Below are positions 1 through 8,908 of a stretch of DNA of 64,000 nt, one piece after another. A program made the translations under genes and the position numbers. This DNA comes from Parabacteroides distasonis (GTDB lineage: Bacteria; Bacteroidota; Bacteroidia; Bacteroidales; Tannerellaceae): contig JAFBIR010000004.1 of the NCBI GenBank assembly GCA_021531385.1, positions 124,001 through 188,000 of the forward strand, in the 5' to 3' direction. Numbering within the stretch: position 1 is the first letter of the stretch; each line of letters begins with the position of its first letter. A model generated the notes under the pieces. The model was not told the DNA's origin, made no database searches, and saw only the letters and a list, made by a program, of their open reading frames with translations.

Positions 1-59
1 TTCCTAAACATGGCCCCTTAGAGGAAATTTGGCATCGTTTGACTTGGATTAAGTCTTAA
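1..59 (+). CDS. C-terminal end of a DUF418-like membrane protein (partial)
   Basis: The frame starting at base 3 is open from the window edge to a TAA at 57-59 and encodes 18 residues ending HGPLEEIWHRLTWIKS. This resembles the usual C-terminus of DUF418 family membrane proteins (a GPLE-x-x-W-R-x-LT pattern). Only the tail is present, so the family call rests on this short motif and is tentative. Confidence 0.45.
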   Translation, partial: PKHGPLEEIWHRLTWIKS

Positions 60-125
60 AAGAATACATCATTCGGGGAGATTGTCTAATTTCGCGGCCA
101 AGGTTATCAAGCTAAGTTTTGGTTT

Positions 126-1499
126 ATGGCTACTTCAAAAGAAATGACTTCGGGTGCGATCTTCCCGCAACTTTTCACCTTTCTCATGCCGCTGCTTCTG
201 GGCAACCTCTTGCAGCAGACCTACTCATTGATTGATGCGGCGATAGTGGGAAAATTCTTAGGCATTCACTCCTTGGCGGCAGTTGGAGCCAGTACCTCCG
301 TTATCTTTTTGATCTTAGGTTTCTGTAATGGCTGCTGTGCCGGTTTCGGCATACCAGTTGCGCAGAAGTTTGGTGCGCGCGACTATGTTGTGATGCGTCG
401 TTACGTCAATGTCGGGTTGCAATTGGCTGCTATGATGTCGTTGGTGATCGCCGCGATCTCCTGCTTCTTCTGTGGAGACATTTTGCGGGGAATGCAGACG
501 CCCGATACGATCTTTGAGGGGGCCTATGCCTATCTGTTTGTCACCTTTGCGGGCATTCCCTGCACCTTCTTCTATAATTTGTTGGCCAGTATCATCCGGG
601 CTTTGGGCGATAGCAAGACCCCCTTTTGGTTTCTCCTCTTCTCCACTGTCTTGAATATCCTGCTCGATCTGTTTTGCATCGTCGTGTTAGGATGGGGCGT
701 GAAGGGAGCGGCCATCGCTACGGTGGTGGCGCAAGGCATTTCCGCTATACTCTGTTACCTCTATATGCGTCGTCGTTTCCCGATCTTACAGGCGGAATCC
801 GCGGCGGATCTCCATTTCGATAAACATTTAGCCAAGACGCTGTTGGCGATGGGAGTACCGATGGGGCTGCAATTCTCCATCACGGCGATCGGTAGCATCA
901 TGTTGCAAAGTGCCAACAATGCGTTGGGTACCGCCTGTGTAGCGGCATTCAGTGCGGCCGTGCGCATCAAGATGTTCTTTATTTGTCCGTTTGAGAGCTT
1001 AGGCATTGCCATGGCCACCTATTGTGGGCAAAACTATGGAGCGGGCAAGATTGATCGAATCTTGCAAGGCATCAAGGTCAGTTTGGCGATGATGCTGACT
1101 TATGCGGTCGTGTCAGCAACGATCGTTGCGTTAGGAGCTCGCCCTATGTCGCAGTTGTTTGTGGATGCATCGGAAATGGAAGTGCTCGATTATGCGGTCT
1201 ATTATTTACGGGTAATCTGCTGTTTCTATCCCGTGCTTGGCGTGCTTTGCATCTTGCGTTATTCCATTCAAGGTGTCGGGTTCAGCAATTTCGCCATGTT
1301 CTCGGGTGTAGCTGAGATGATCGCCCGTGCGTCAGTCAGCCTTTGGGTCGTGCCCGCTTTTGCCTTTAGTGGCGTCAGCTTTGGCGATCCGATGGCCTGG
1401 TGTTGTGCCGACCTGTTTTTAATCCCCGCTTTTATTCATGTCTATCATAAAATCAAGGAGAGAATTGCTCATGAGAAAGTATCGTTGTCCGCAGTGTGA
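126..1499 (+). CDS. MATE family multidrug/metabolite efflux transporter
   Basis: A 457-residue polytopic membrane protein with about 12 hydrophobic segments in two similar halves, the usual size and layout of the MATE (NorM/DinF-like) family. These are inner-membrane antiporters that expel cationic drugs or metabolites using a Na+ or H+ gradient. The N-terminal stretch (GNLLQQTYSLIDAAIVGKFL, about residues 26-45) matches the conserved first helix region of MATE proteins. The substrate cannot be inferred. The gene lies 66 bp after the preceding gene and its 3' end overlaps the next small gene by 29 bp, suggesting co-transcription. Confidence 0.92.
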   Translation: MATSKEMTSGAIFPQLFTFLMPLLLGNLLQQTYSLIDAAIVGKFLGIHSLAAVGASTSVIFLILGFCNGCCAGFGIPVAQKFGARDYVVMRRYVNVGLQLAAMMSLVIAAISCFFCGDILRGMQTPDTIFEGAYAYLFVTFAGIPCTFFYNLLASIIRALGDSKTPFWFLLFSTVLNILLDLFCIVVLGWGVKGAAIATVVAQGISAILCYLYMRRRFPILQAESAADLHFDKHLAKTLLAMGVPMGLQFSITAIGSIMLQSANNALGTACVAAFSAAVRIKMFFICPFESLGIAMATYCGQNYGAGKIDRILQGIKVSLAMMLTYAVVSATIVALGARPMSQLFVDASEMEVLDYAVYYLRVICCFYPVLGVLCILRYSIQGVGFSNFAMFSGVAEMIARASVSLWVVPAFAFSGVSFGDPMAWCCADLFLIPAFIHVYHKIKERIAHEKVSLSAV

Positions 1500-1671
1500 G
1501 ATCAGCTCGTTCTATGTGAAGAATGCGCAAGGGGAGCGGCTATTGGTCTATGTCTATGCCAATGGCGAGGTGAAACCGAAATATCCTGATGCGGATATAA
1601 CCGGCTTTGATATGACCGAAGTGTATTGTTTAGGCTGCTCTTGGCATGGCTCTCCCAAACGTTGCCGATAG
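1471..1671 (+). CDS. Small zinc-ribbon-like protein
   Basis: A 66-residue protein beginning MRKYRCPQCEISSF. The start at 1471 is preferred over a longer frame from 1438 because AAGGAG at 1455-1460 is correctly spaced from it. It has one CPQC pair near the N-terminus and a CLGC pair near residue 55, consistent with a four-cysteine zinc ribbon. It overlaps the end of the MATE gene and is probably translated from the same mRNA. No specific family is recognised; a metal-binding or nucleic-acid-binding role is only inferred from the cysteine pattern. Confidence 0.7.
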   Translation: MRKYRCPQCEISSFYVKNAQGERLLVYVYANGEVKPKYPDADITGFDMTEVYCLGCSWHGSPKRCR

Positions 1672-1682
1672 CACCAAATTCT

Positions 1683-1780
1683 ATTGCCCATTGCGTTGAA
1701 AAACATTGCCCATAGATTTGGAAAACATTGCCCATAAAAATAGAAAATATTGCCCATAGTTTTTTGACACGATGGGCAAT
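1683..1780. repeat. 22-bp-phased ATTGCCCAT repeats with an inverted copy
   Basis: ATTGCCCAT occurs at 1683-1691, 1705-1713, 1727-1735 and 1749-1757, exactly 22 bp apart, with A-rich spacers. The reverse complement ATGGGCAAT is at 1772-1780. The array lies between the zinc-ribbon gene and the promoter of the double-glycine peptide gene, so it could be an operator array, a folding element or a transcription boundary. There are no CRISPR-like unique spacers. Confidence 0.85.
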
Positions 1781-1879
1781 GACAAATAAGAGAATCCCTA
1801 ATTTGCCCTCGAAACGATCCTGCTTGCTTCATGTCTTCGACCCTTATCATGGGACATGATGCAAAGTCTTTTCCGAAAC

Positions 1880-1909
1880 TTGCGTTATGGAATAAAAAAA
1901 CTATCTTTG
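1880..1909 (+). promoter_or_regulatory. Bacteroidota promoter of the double-glycine peptide gene
   Basis: TATCTTTG at 1902-1909 matches the TAnnTTTG -7 box and TTG at 1880-1882 is at -33 spacing. The start codon of the small peptide follows 33 bp downstream. Confidence 0.65.
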
Positions 1910-1942
1910 TACTGTAGTTTTCACCCATAAAAAGAATAGCGT

Positions 1943-2116
1943 ATGAAAGAGAAAGATCTGAAAGAGGCTTTGATTAGCGACAACGAATTAGAGGCAGTCG
2001 TTGGCGGTTTCGTTTACAAGGGCGTAGCGTATGACACCATGGCCGATTTGAGAGATGCCCTTCTTCGGGGGCTCATCACAGAGGAAGATGCTCAGATAAT
2101 TGGCAAGAACCTCTGA
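1943..2116 (+). CDS. Orphan double-glycine-leader peptide
   Basis: A 57-residue ORF starting MKEKDLKEALISDNELEAVV followed by GG. Residues 1-22 fit the double-glycine leader consensus (L-S/I-x-x-E-L-x-x-V-x-GG) that C39 peptidase-containing ABC exporters (PCAT/ComA type) cut during secretion of bacteriocins and signal peptides. The predicted mature part is about 35 residues, acidic to neutral, starting FVYKGVAYDT and without cysteines. It has its own promoter (1880-1909) and is followed by a hairpin at 2122-2160. No C39 exporter is in the window, so processing would need a distant partner. The alternative is an intracellular peptide with a fortuitous GG. Confidence 0.7.
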   Translation: MKEKDLKEALISDNELEAVVGGFVYKGVAYDTMADLRDALLRGLITEEDAQIIGKNL

Positions 2117-2121
2117 GAACC

Positions 2122-2160
2122 GCCCCACTATTGTAAGTAGGAAACAATGATTGAGGGGGC
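2122..2160 (+). terminator. Hairpin after the double-glycine peptide gene
   Basis: GCCCC (2122-2126) can pair with GGGGC (2156-2160), and ATTGT (2130-2134) with ACAAT (2144-2148), forming an interrupted stem just after the stop codon. There is no strong T-tract, so the terminator role is tentative. Confidence 0.4.
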
Positions 2161-2271
2161 ATTTCAAGTGATAACGAAACGCTCCCTTGGTCTTTGTATG
2201 TAGGACAAACGGACAGGTACTTGGTATCTTCGCTTCTTTTAGTAGCAAACATAAAGAAAGTTGATCAATTG

Positions 2272-4641
2272 ATGAATACCTTGAAATGTAAATCCTTATT
2301 GTTTTTGTGTTGTTTGTGGGTACTCGTTGCGCAAGCGCAACAGCGGGACGCAGTGTTGTGGTATGTGAAACCTGCTGACTGCTGGGAGGAGGCACTTCCC
2401 ATCGGCAATGGCCGGTTGGGAGCCATGATCTATGGCGATTACCAACATGAGATTATCCAGTTGAATGAGGAAAGCCTCTGGGCAGGCTCCAAGAGCGAAG
2501 CGGATGCGGAAGCGGCGGAGCAGTTGCCTCGCATCCAGCAGCTGTTGCTCAATGAGGAGTTTGAGCAAGCCGCTGCACTTTCGGAACAATACATGCGAAG
2601 TGAGCCGTTGCGTGTGCGTTCCTACCAATCGTTTGGGGAGTTGCGTATCGATTTTGTAGGGAAAAAGCGTTCGGATATCCATCCGAAAGCCTATCGAAGA
2701 GCGTTGGATCTGGCTACGGGTGTCGCTTCGGTGAGTTATGAGCTGGATGGAGTCCGTTATGAAAGAGAACTGTTCGCTTCGGCACAAGACGATGTGATCG
2801 CCCTTCGCCTCTCTGCGAATAAGCCGGGAGCGTTGACTTTCCGGCTGCAATACACCCGGGAACAGGATGCCATGGCTTATGCCATCAATGACCGGGAGCT
2901 TGGTATCAAAGGACAACTTTTCGATCTGCCGGAGCAAGATGCGGGCGAGCCGGGCTTGCACATGCGATTCGCCGGCCATATTCGTGGTTCTCATCAGGGA
3001 GGACGCATGCAGGTCGTGTCCAATGCCTTCTATGTGGAACAGGCGGACGAGGTTGTTTTCTATTTCACGGCAGCCACCGATTATGACTTTTCCCGTTTGG
3101 ATTGCAACCGGGCTTTCGATCCAGCACAGAAATGTGTGGATATTCAAGCGAACCTGGCCGGAAAATCGTTTGAGCAGATTAAGGAAAGGCACATCGTGGA
3201 ACATGGTGCTTTGTTTAATCGGGTGACTTTTCGCATGGGCGAGCCCTCTTCCTTACCCACGGACGAGCGATTGCGTCAGGTGAAGGAGGGGAAAGAGGAT
3301 CTGTCGCTGATCACGTTGTATTTTCAGTATGGTCGCTATCTGTTGATGAGCTCCTCTCGCTATCCGGGCCGATTGCCTGCTAATTTGCAGGGCATTTGGA
3401 ACAAGGATATGTATGCGGCATGGAACTCCGATTTCCACACAAACATCAATCTCCAGATGAACTATTGGCCGGCAGAGGTTTGTAACCTATCGGAAACCTT
3501 TCTTCCTTTCTCGCAGCTGGTCAGTGCGCTTCGGGAGCCGGGACGGGTTACTGCACGAAAGACCTACAATTCACGGGGATGGACAATGAATCACTTGACC
3601 GATCCATTTGGGCATACCTCTATTTCTGACGGGGTCAGTTGGGGTACATTTCCCATTGCGGGGGCTTGGTTGGCCTTGCATCAATGGGAACACTATTTGT
3701 TCACAGAAGACAAACGTTATCTGACGGAGGAGGCCTATCCTTCCATGAAAGAGGCTGCGGAGTTCATTCTCGGTTTCTTGGTGGAGAATAAGGAGGGGTA
3801 TTTGGTGACCGCTCCCTCCAATTCTCCGGAGAATAAATATCGACTGCCCAATGGAGAGATACAAGGTTTGACCTATGGGGCGACGATGGACATTGAGATC
3901 ATCGATGAGCTGTTCAATGCTTGCTTGAAGGCGAGTAAGCTTTTGAAAAACAGTGATCCGGAGTTCGATCGGGAGTTGAAAGCCACGTTGAAGAAACTAC
4001 CTCCGATCCGTATCAGCCAACGCTATGGCACCATTCAGGAATGGATCTCGGACTATGAGGAGGTGGAGCCGGGGCATCGTCACATCTCCCATTTGTTCGG
4101 ACTCTATCCGGGCACTTCCATCAATCCTTCCCGAAAGGAGCTGTTCGAGGCGGCTAAAAAGACCATCGCCAGACGGCGCCACTACAACGAGGTGGAGAAA
4201 AACGGCTCCTACACAGGGTGGAGCCGGGCCTGGATGATCAATTTCTACGCACGTTTGCTGGATGGTGAGGAGGCGGGCAAGAATGTCCAGTTGCTGTTGG
4301 CGAACAACACGCAAGACAATCTGTTCGATCTGCATCCTCCTTTCCAGATTGATGGAAACTTTGGAGGAACAGCCGGTATTGCGGAGATGCTGCTCCAGAG
4401 TCATCATGGGGAGTTGCATTTGCTGCCTGCGCAGCCTCCCTCTTGGCAAGACGGCGAGATCAAAGGCTTATGTGCTCGAGGTGGTATCACCGTGGATCTG
4501 CGTTGGGAGAACGGCACTTTGCGTTCAGCACGACTCTTTGCCAAGCACAAGCAAAAGGTGCATGTACGCTATCTGCAAACCTCTAAGCAAATCACACTTG
4601 AAGCGGGTGAGAACCTGCTGCCTCTCGATAGGTTCAAATAA
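2272..4641 (+). CDS. Alpha-L-fucosidase, glycoside hydrolase family 95
   Basis: A 789-residue secreted protein of GH95, inverting alpha-1,2-L-fucosidases (some members act on L-galactosides) used on host or plant glycans. I start at 2272 because it gives a clean signal peptide ([20 protein letters not shown], cleaved near AQA-Q). Right after it comes the typical N-terminal segment with [16 protein letters not shown]. The central (alpha/alpha)6 region carries [19 protein letters not shown], with the paired asparagines that polarise the catalytic water, then [10 protein letters not shown] with a likely catalytic Glu, and near the C-terminus [17 protein letters not shown] with a catalytic Asp. 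Length is normal for the family. It is convergent with the next gene, with 12 bp between the stops. Confidence 0.93.
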   Translation: MNTLKCKSLLFLCCLWVLVAQAQQRDAVLWYVKPADCWEEALPIGNGRLGAMIYGDYQHEIIQLNEESLWAGSKSEADAEAAEQLPRIQQLLLNEEFEQAAALSEQYMRSEPLRVRSYQSFGELRIDFVGKKRSDIHPKAYRRALDLATGVASVSYELDGVRYERELFASAQDDVIALRLSANKPGALTFRLQYTREQDAMAYAINDRELGIKGQLFDLPEQDAGEPGLHMRFAGHIRGSHQGGRMQVVSNAFYVEQADEVVFYFTAATDYDFSRLDCNRAFDPAQKCVDIQANLAGKSFEQIKERHIVEHGALFNRVTFRMGEPSSLPTDERLRQVKEGKEDLSLITLYFQYGRYLLMSSSRYPGRLPANLQGIWNKDMYAAWNSDFHTNINLQMNYWPAEVCNLSETFLPFSQLVSALREPGRVTARKTYNSRGWTMNHLTDPFGHTSISDGVSWGTFPIAGAWLALHQWEHYLFTEDKRYLTEEAYPSMKEAAEFILGFLVENKEGYLVTAPSNSPENKYRLPNGEIQGLTYGATMDIEIIDELFNACLKASKLLKNSDPEFDRELKATLKKLPPIRISQRYGTIQEWISDYEEVEPGHRHISHLFGLYPGTSINPSRKELFEAAKKTIARRRHYNEVEKNGSYTGWSRAWMINFYARLLDGEEAGKNVQLLLANNTQDNLFDLHPPFQIDGNFGGTAGIAEMLLQSHHGELHLLPAQPPSWQDGEIKGLCARGGITVDLRWENGTLRSARLFAKHKQKVHVRYLQTSKQITLEAGENLLPLDRFK

Positions 4642-4653
4642 TGCATGTTTCGT

Positions 4654-6294
4654 TCAGAACGGCGCAGGACTCACAACTGTTATACGCTCGTTGGTGATTG
4701 GGTGTGTGAAGGTGAGCGACTCGGCATGGAGATAGAGGCGATCGGCGGGATGACCATAGAGGGTGTCACCCATGATGGGGCAACCTAAGCCTTCGGGATG
4801 GGCTGCATGAATACGTAGTTGGTGTGTCCGTCCCGTGTGGGGATAGAAGGCGATGCGGGTATAGCCAGCTTCACAACTCAATACCTCATAGTCGGTAATG
4901 GCCGGTTTGCCCTGTTCCTGATCCACCCGTTGCCGAGGTCGATCTAATAGGTCGGGAGCTAAGGGTAAGGAGATGGTGCCTTGATTCGAAGTGACGATTC
5001 CTTCCAAGAGGGCGATGTAGCGTTTGCGAATGGTGCGGTGGTGAAACTGGGCTTGTAACTGTTGATGAATCGTTTTTTGCTTGGCTACCAATAGTAAACC
5101 GGAGGTGGCCATGTCCAAGCGGTGCACAATCATGGGACCTTCTGCCTCAGGATAACGAGCACGCAACTGTTCTGCCATGGAGCTGATGGCCTCCTTGCCA
5201 GGCACTGAGAGCATGCCCGCCGGCTTGTTGACAACTAACAGCCAGTCATCTTCATAGACAATCTCAATCGGCATCTCCGCTTGGGTGTTCGTTAAGAGCG
5301 GGTTGGGATCGACCGATAGGCCTTGCAGCATGTGCCCCAAGATGGGTTCGCATTTCCCTTTGCAGGCGGGATAGTAGTTGCCATGCTGACGAATCTCCTG
5401 CTTCGGGGAGTCTCCCCACCAGAATTCCGCCATGCAGCGAGGCTTCAAGTGATGCAGGTAGGCATATTGCAGCAACTTCGGGGCAGCGCATTCACCAGCT
5501 CCGGCAGGCGGTGTACCTTGGGCGGTAGTGGCGAAGATCTCAGTCAAAGGCTTGCACTCACCTCGTGCGTTCAGCACTTGGTATTGCTCGAAAAGCCACT
5601 GTTGCAGAGCGGCGGAACGACGTTTACGTTCCTGCTTGAGGGCAGTGATTTGTTCTTCAAAGGCAGACAAAGCCTGTTGATCCTCTATTAGCTGAGCCTG
5701 CCACCGTCGCTCTAATCGTTTGTATTCCGCCTTCTGAAATTGGCTCTCTTGGATCAAGGCTTTGGCGGTTGCCTCATCAACTCCTGCTTGGCGAAGGGCT
5801 TCCCTCCGCTGCTTCTCTGTCTTTAAGAAAAGTTTGGCCTGACACAAATCCTCTGCTGCTGTAGAGGTGATCTGTTCCGCCTCCGTGCGCAAGTGTGTAT
5901 AGTGAGGATCGGTTTGCAGGCGGGCAATTTCTTGGTTCATAGCAGAGATTCGTTGCTCCTCTTCCGGAAAATAGCTGCCCGGACGCAATAGGTCGTAGAT
6001 AGGGGGCACAAAGAAATCCCATTGGTTCTCTCCCAATAGATTACCGGAGAAAGCCGCTAAATAGCCAAGCTCTCCGGTCTCTGTCTCCACCACGAGCACA
6101 CCGAACATTTTCCCTCGTTGCAATTCCTCTGCCCATGCCGTTTGTTGGCGTAAGTATGCCTGCACCTCCTCCGCCGCTTTCACACACAGCGGATGTGGGG
6201 TGTAGTGGAAGGGAAACGTAAATCGTCGGGGCGGGATAATCCCTGCCACCGACGATTGAAAAGCATGTACTTTTGTGTGCTGATGTGCCCCCAC
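4654..6294 (-). CDS. RluA-family RNA pseudouridine synthase with long N-terminal extension
   Basis: The C-terminal part of this 546-residue protein is an RluA-type pseudouridine synthase, with HRLDMATSG around residue 390 carrying the catalytic Asp, and GRTHQLRIH further on. It should isomerise uridine in rRNA or tRNA. The first 330 or so residues are an extension containing a charged, probably coiled-coil stretch (about residues 115-235) and several Cys residues (CAAPKLLQ and CKGKCEPILGH regions). The only in-frame start is GTG at 6294, almost touching the AAGAAG sequence and 4 bp after the SIMPL gene stop, so the true start is uncertain. It is the second gene of a two-gene operon. Confidence 0.85.
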   Translation of the reverse strand: MGAHQHTKVHAFQSSVAGIIPPRRFTFPFHYTPHPLCVKAAEEVQAYLRQQTAWAEELQRGKMFGVLVVETETGELGYLAAFSGNLLGENQWDFFVPPIYDLLRPGSYFPEEEQRISAMNQEIARLQTDPHYTHLRTEAEQITSTAAEDLCQAKLFLKTEKQRREALRQAGVDEATAKALIQESQFQKAEYKRLERRWQAQLIEDQQALSAFEEQITALKQERKRRSAALQQWLFEQYQVLNARGECKPLTEIFATTAQGTPPAGAGECAAPKLLQYAYLHHLKPRCMAEFWWGDSPKQEIRQHGNYYPACKGKCEPILGHMLQGLSVDPNPLLTNTQAEMPIEIVYEDDWLLVVNKPAGMLSVPGKEAISSMAEQLRARYPEAEGPMIVHRLDMATSGLLLVAKQKTIHQQLQAQFHHRTIRKRYIALLEGIVTSNQGTISLPLAPDLLDRPRQRVDQEQGKPAITDYEVLSCEAGYTRIAFYPHTGRTHQLRIHAAHPEGLGCPIMGDTLYGHPADRLYLHAESLTFTHPITNERITVVSPAPF

Positions 6295-6298
6295 CTTC

Positions 6299-7000
6299 TT
6301 ATCGTTTCAGGTAGTAGTTGATGGTGGTTACTACCCGCACGGTCTTGATATAGGGGGTATTCTCGTCTCGATTGGTGATGGAGAACTGTCCTTGGGAGGC
6401 GTTGCGGATCTTACCAAGGCTGCTGTCGCTGTCTTTGGCGAACTTCTCAGCGGCCGCACGAGCGTTGCGGGTTGCCTCTTCGATCATCTCCGGTTTCACT
6501 TCGTTCAATCCGGTAAACTCATAGCTCACGTTGAAACGATAGTCACCACCCACGATGGCAATGCCCTGCTTCAGTAGTTCGGCCTGCTCACTCATCAACG
6601 CACGCACTTTATCCACCTGCTTGGAGGTGACCGTGATCACTGATGTAGCGTTATAACGATAGGGGGTATTGTTATTGCCGTAGCGCTCGGCTTGCATGTC
6701 GATTACCTCTGGGGGAGCGATGCTGATCTCCTCGTCGGTAATCCCTTTGTCTTTCAGAAATTTCACGATGGCCTCACTCTTGCGGTTCATGTTCGCATAA
6801 AGTGCCACCGGATCATCTCCGATGTCCTTGTAGGAGAGGGGCCACACCACCTTGTCCGCAGGTACCTCCCGCTCTGCCAATCCCTTCACGGTCACGACAC
6901 GATCCCGGTCTGAGAAGTCGTTAATGCCTTCCCTGATCTCCACTCCCAACAGGAGTAGGCCCACGGCTACAAGAGCCGCCTCAATTTTTCTGCCATTCAT
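6299..7000 (-). CDS. SIMPL (DUF541) domain protein
   Basis: A 233-residue protein with one N-terminal hydrophobic helix (about residues 8-22, ALVAVGLLLLGVEI) and then a SIMPL/DUF541 domain. Conserved features include VVTVKGLAEREVPADKVVW near the start and NARAAAEKFAKDS followed by a beta-rich C-terminus. SIMPL proteins are cell-envelope proteins of poorly defined role; some are implicated in oxidative stress or in membrane protein assembly. It is the first gene of an operon with the pseudouridine synthase and has a promoter match at 7040-7047. Confidence 0.85.
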   Translation of the reverse strand: MNGRKIEAALVAVGLLLLGVEIREGINDFSDRDRVVTVKGLAEREVPADKVVWPLSYKDIGDDPVALYANMNRKSEAIVKFLKDKGITDEEISIAPPEVIDMQAERYGNNNTPYRYNATSVITVTSKQVDKVRALMSEQAELLKQGIAIVGGDYRFNVSYEFTGLNEVKPEMIEEATRNARAAAEKFAKDSDSSLGKIRNASQGQFSITNRDENTPYIKTVRVVTTINYYLKR

Positions 7001-7039
7001 ACTCTTACCCTTGTTTGGTTTGCTTTACTATCTTAAAAA

Positions 7040-7047
7040 CAAAAGTA
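7040..7047 (-). promoter_or_regulatory. Promoter -7 box for the SIMPL gene
   Basis: On the minus strand this reads TACTTTTG, a TAnnTTTG match, 40 bp upstream of the SIMPL start codon. Confidence 0.5.
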
Positions 7048-7302
7048 GTCAAATTTGGTTCAGACAGTCTGTATAGCTTCTTCTTTTTATCTATCTTTCC
7101 TCTATAAAATAGAATTTTTTATTCTGCCGGTGTGTAATATCGCTATTCGACATGATTCTTTTATCGAAGTGCCGACCGAATAAAGACTTTGGACGTGGTT
7201 CCTATTTGACAGATATTCGTAATCAGGCGGAAGCAATGGCCAATAGAAGGTGTGAGTTTGAGGGAGAGGGCATACCTGTTGTGCAAACTTGTCAATGAGA
7301 GA

Positions 7303-7328
7303 ACTGGGCTTTATTTGGAAAGCCCAGT
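7303..7328 (-). terminator. Hairpin downstream of the phosphoesterase gene
   Basis: ACTGGGCTTT at 7303-7312 pairs perfectly with AAAGCCCAGT at 7319-7328 across a 6-nt loop, 19 bp after the phosphoesterase stop. No T-tract follows on the minus strand, so it may be an mRNA 3'-end hairpin rather than a classic intrinsic terminator. Confidence 0.5.
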
Positions 7329-7346
7329 CTATATTTATCGCTACCT

Positions 7347-8777
7347 TCAATCCGAACTGAGAGAGATCCCTAACGTATTGTCCGCAGAGGGAGAATCCAC
7401 ATAGAAACCGGCATAAAGACTCTCGATGAGAAGTAAGGCCTGTGCCAGCTCTGCGTTGCCCGCCTGTAGCATCACCTCCGCATAGCTTTTCAGTGACGTG
7501 CGTACATCCGATGTGTAGGTATCTGCCTCCTCATCACCTCTGCGGAAGGTCATGTAAGCATCGGTCATGGCATCGAGGAGTGTGTATTGCCCGTTCGCCG
7601 CCACGGGTAATCCTTTGAGTGTTTGCAGCAGGGCCTCTAACTGTTCTCCCGCAAAACCTTTGGATTGGAGATACTGCGTGAAGAGCACTACAAAATAACG
7701 ACGAGTGCCGTCGGAACAGTTTTTCTCTAATAATTCCGATAAGGCCACATCATTAGGTAGCTGGCTGATCACTGTCGATGAAATTTGCAAGGTGTGTGTC
7801 TCGGGATTGACCTCCATATACCGCACGGGGCAAAGCGAGACAATGCTGCCGGTCTGTATGTCGTAGAAAGGAGCTCCCTGCACCTCTACACTGGCAATGT
7901 CTTGCGCATGTTGGTGGCCAGTCAGTACAATGTGCATACCTGCCTCCGCCAACGCTTCTCGTGCCTCTATATAGTTGTCTGCCAAGTATTCCGGCAACCA
8001 CGTCGCTTGGATGTTGGGGATGTGTTCCACCATCCCGTGATGCAGTACACCGATGGGCACTCGCCCTTCGTTCAGAGCCTCAGCGCATTGCGTTTTCGCC
8101 CACGCTAAAGTGGAGGCTTTCAGCACACCCCGTGTCTCTTGGTGGGGATCCGTCTTGGAATCGTTGTAGATGTTGGAATCCATCAGGATCAGCCGAATAT
8201 CTTCACCCATATTTACGCTGTACGACAATCCATCCGCCTCTTGTGACACAGCATGGTCATAGCCATAATCGTGGTAGATCCGAAGGAAATCCGCCGATGT
8301 GGCAGTCTCGATCGGAAACTCACCTTCCAAAGTAAATGTTTTTGAGTCGGCATTCGACAGGTCGTGGTTGCCATTGATGACAAAGACTTGCGCACCCGCT
8401 TCCTCAATGGTTTGGAAGCAAGCGGCAGCGAACTCATGATTGATCACCTCGCCATCTTTAGTCAAGTCGCCGGGAACAATCACGTATTTGACCTGCTGCT
8501 CTTTCACCCTTCGGGCAATCTCTTCCATGATAGCGGCGCAATAGGTATAATCCTTGTCCTCTCGTTCCAACCTTTTCAGCCAAGCCTCTCCCTCATGCCC
8601 GATCCGTTCCATGTCGAACAGATGCAGGTCGGAGATGACCATCACCTTGTAAGGTTCGTTCACTACGGGATCCGGCTCGTGTGGCTCATCGCTACAAGCT
8701 GGGAAAAGTGATACGGATGCCCATAGCAGGCAGCCGTATCCCAGTGATTGTAAATATTTAGTAGGGTTATTCTTCAT
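7347..8777 (-). CDS. Lipoprotein metallophosphoesterase (calcineurin-like)
   Basis: A 476-residue protein with a lipoprotein signal (LFPAC lipobox, Cys about residue 28), so probably membrane-anchored outside the cytoplasm. Calcineurin-like metal sites are visible in order: VISDLHLF (D-x-H), VPGDLTKDGE (GD), INGNHDLS (GNHD), and later GVLHHGM and VLTGHQHAQD (GHxH). These coordinate two metals for phosphoester hydrolysis. The C-terminal 130 residues are a separate helical region of unknown role. The natural substrate is unknown. Operator-like repeats shared with the adjacent AraC-type regulator (8864-8898) suggest that regulator controls this gene. Confidence 0.9.
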   Translation of the reverse strand: MKNNPTKYLQSLGYGCLLWASVSLFPACSDEPHEPDPVVNEPYKVMVISDLHLFDMERIGHEGEAWLKRLEREDKDYTYCAAIMEEIARRVKEQQVKYVIVPGDLTKDGEVINHEFAAACFQTIEEAGAQVFVINGNHDLSNADSKTFTLEGEFPIETATSADFLRIYHDYGYDHAVSQEADGLSYSVNMGEDIRLILMDSNIYNDSKTDPHQETRGVLKASTLAWAKTQCAEALNEGRVPIGVLHHGMVEHIPNIQATWLPEYLADNYIEAREALAEAGMHIVLTGHQHAQDIASVEVQGAPFYDIQTGSIVSLCPVRYMEVNPETHTLQISSTVISQLPNDVALSELLEKNCSDGTRRYFVVLFTQYLQSKGFAGEQLEALLQTLKGLPVAANGQYTLLDAMTDAYMTFRRGDEEADTYTSDVRTSLKSYAEVMLQAGNAELAQALLLIESLYAGFYVDSPSADNTLGISLSSD

Positions 8778-8863
8778 GAATATGCTTGTTTAATCGTGAT
8801 TCGTGTCCGCAAAGATGTGCGTTCTCTTTGATGTGACCAATAGGCTGTTCGACTTTTACATGG

Positions 8864-8898
8864 TATGACCGAACATATTTTTCCATTGACCGAAAAAT
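8864..8898. promoter_or_regulatory. Operator-like TTGACCGAAAA repeats before the phosphoesterase gene
   Basis: TATGACCGAACAT (8864-8876) and ATTGACCGAAAAAT (8885-8898) are direct repeats 21 bp apart. They lie 87-121 bp upstream of the phosphoesterase start and 47-81 bp upstream of a near-consensus -7 box (8810-8817). The same motif is repeated upstream of the AraC-type regulator gene (10185-10216). Confidence 0.6.
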
Positions 8899-8908
8899 GT
8901 GCACTGGG

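Larger units (their letters stand above)
7001..7346. other. Intergenic region without a supported gene
   Basis: This 346-bp gap holds the SIMPL promoter and a perfect 10-bp hairpin (7303-7312 with 7319-7328). An 82-codon minus-strand frame (7102-7350) starts with TTG, runs through the hairpin and resembles nothing; I treat it as non-coding. Confidence 0.6.

Noticed and set aside
2296..3204. 302-codon minus-strand frame opposite the GH95 gene
   Set aside because: It is antisense to a clearly coding GH95 region and its translation looks like no protein family; it is a shadow of the real frame. The same applies to other long frames opposite ilvA, pepD, the mutase and GH2.
7102..7350. 82-residue minus-strand gene
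   Set aside because: It starts with TTG overlapping the phosphoesterase stop, runs through a perfect hairpin and has no recognisable feature.
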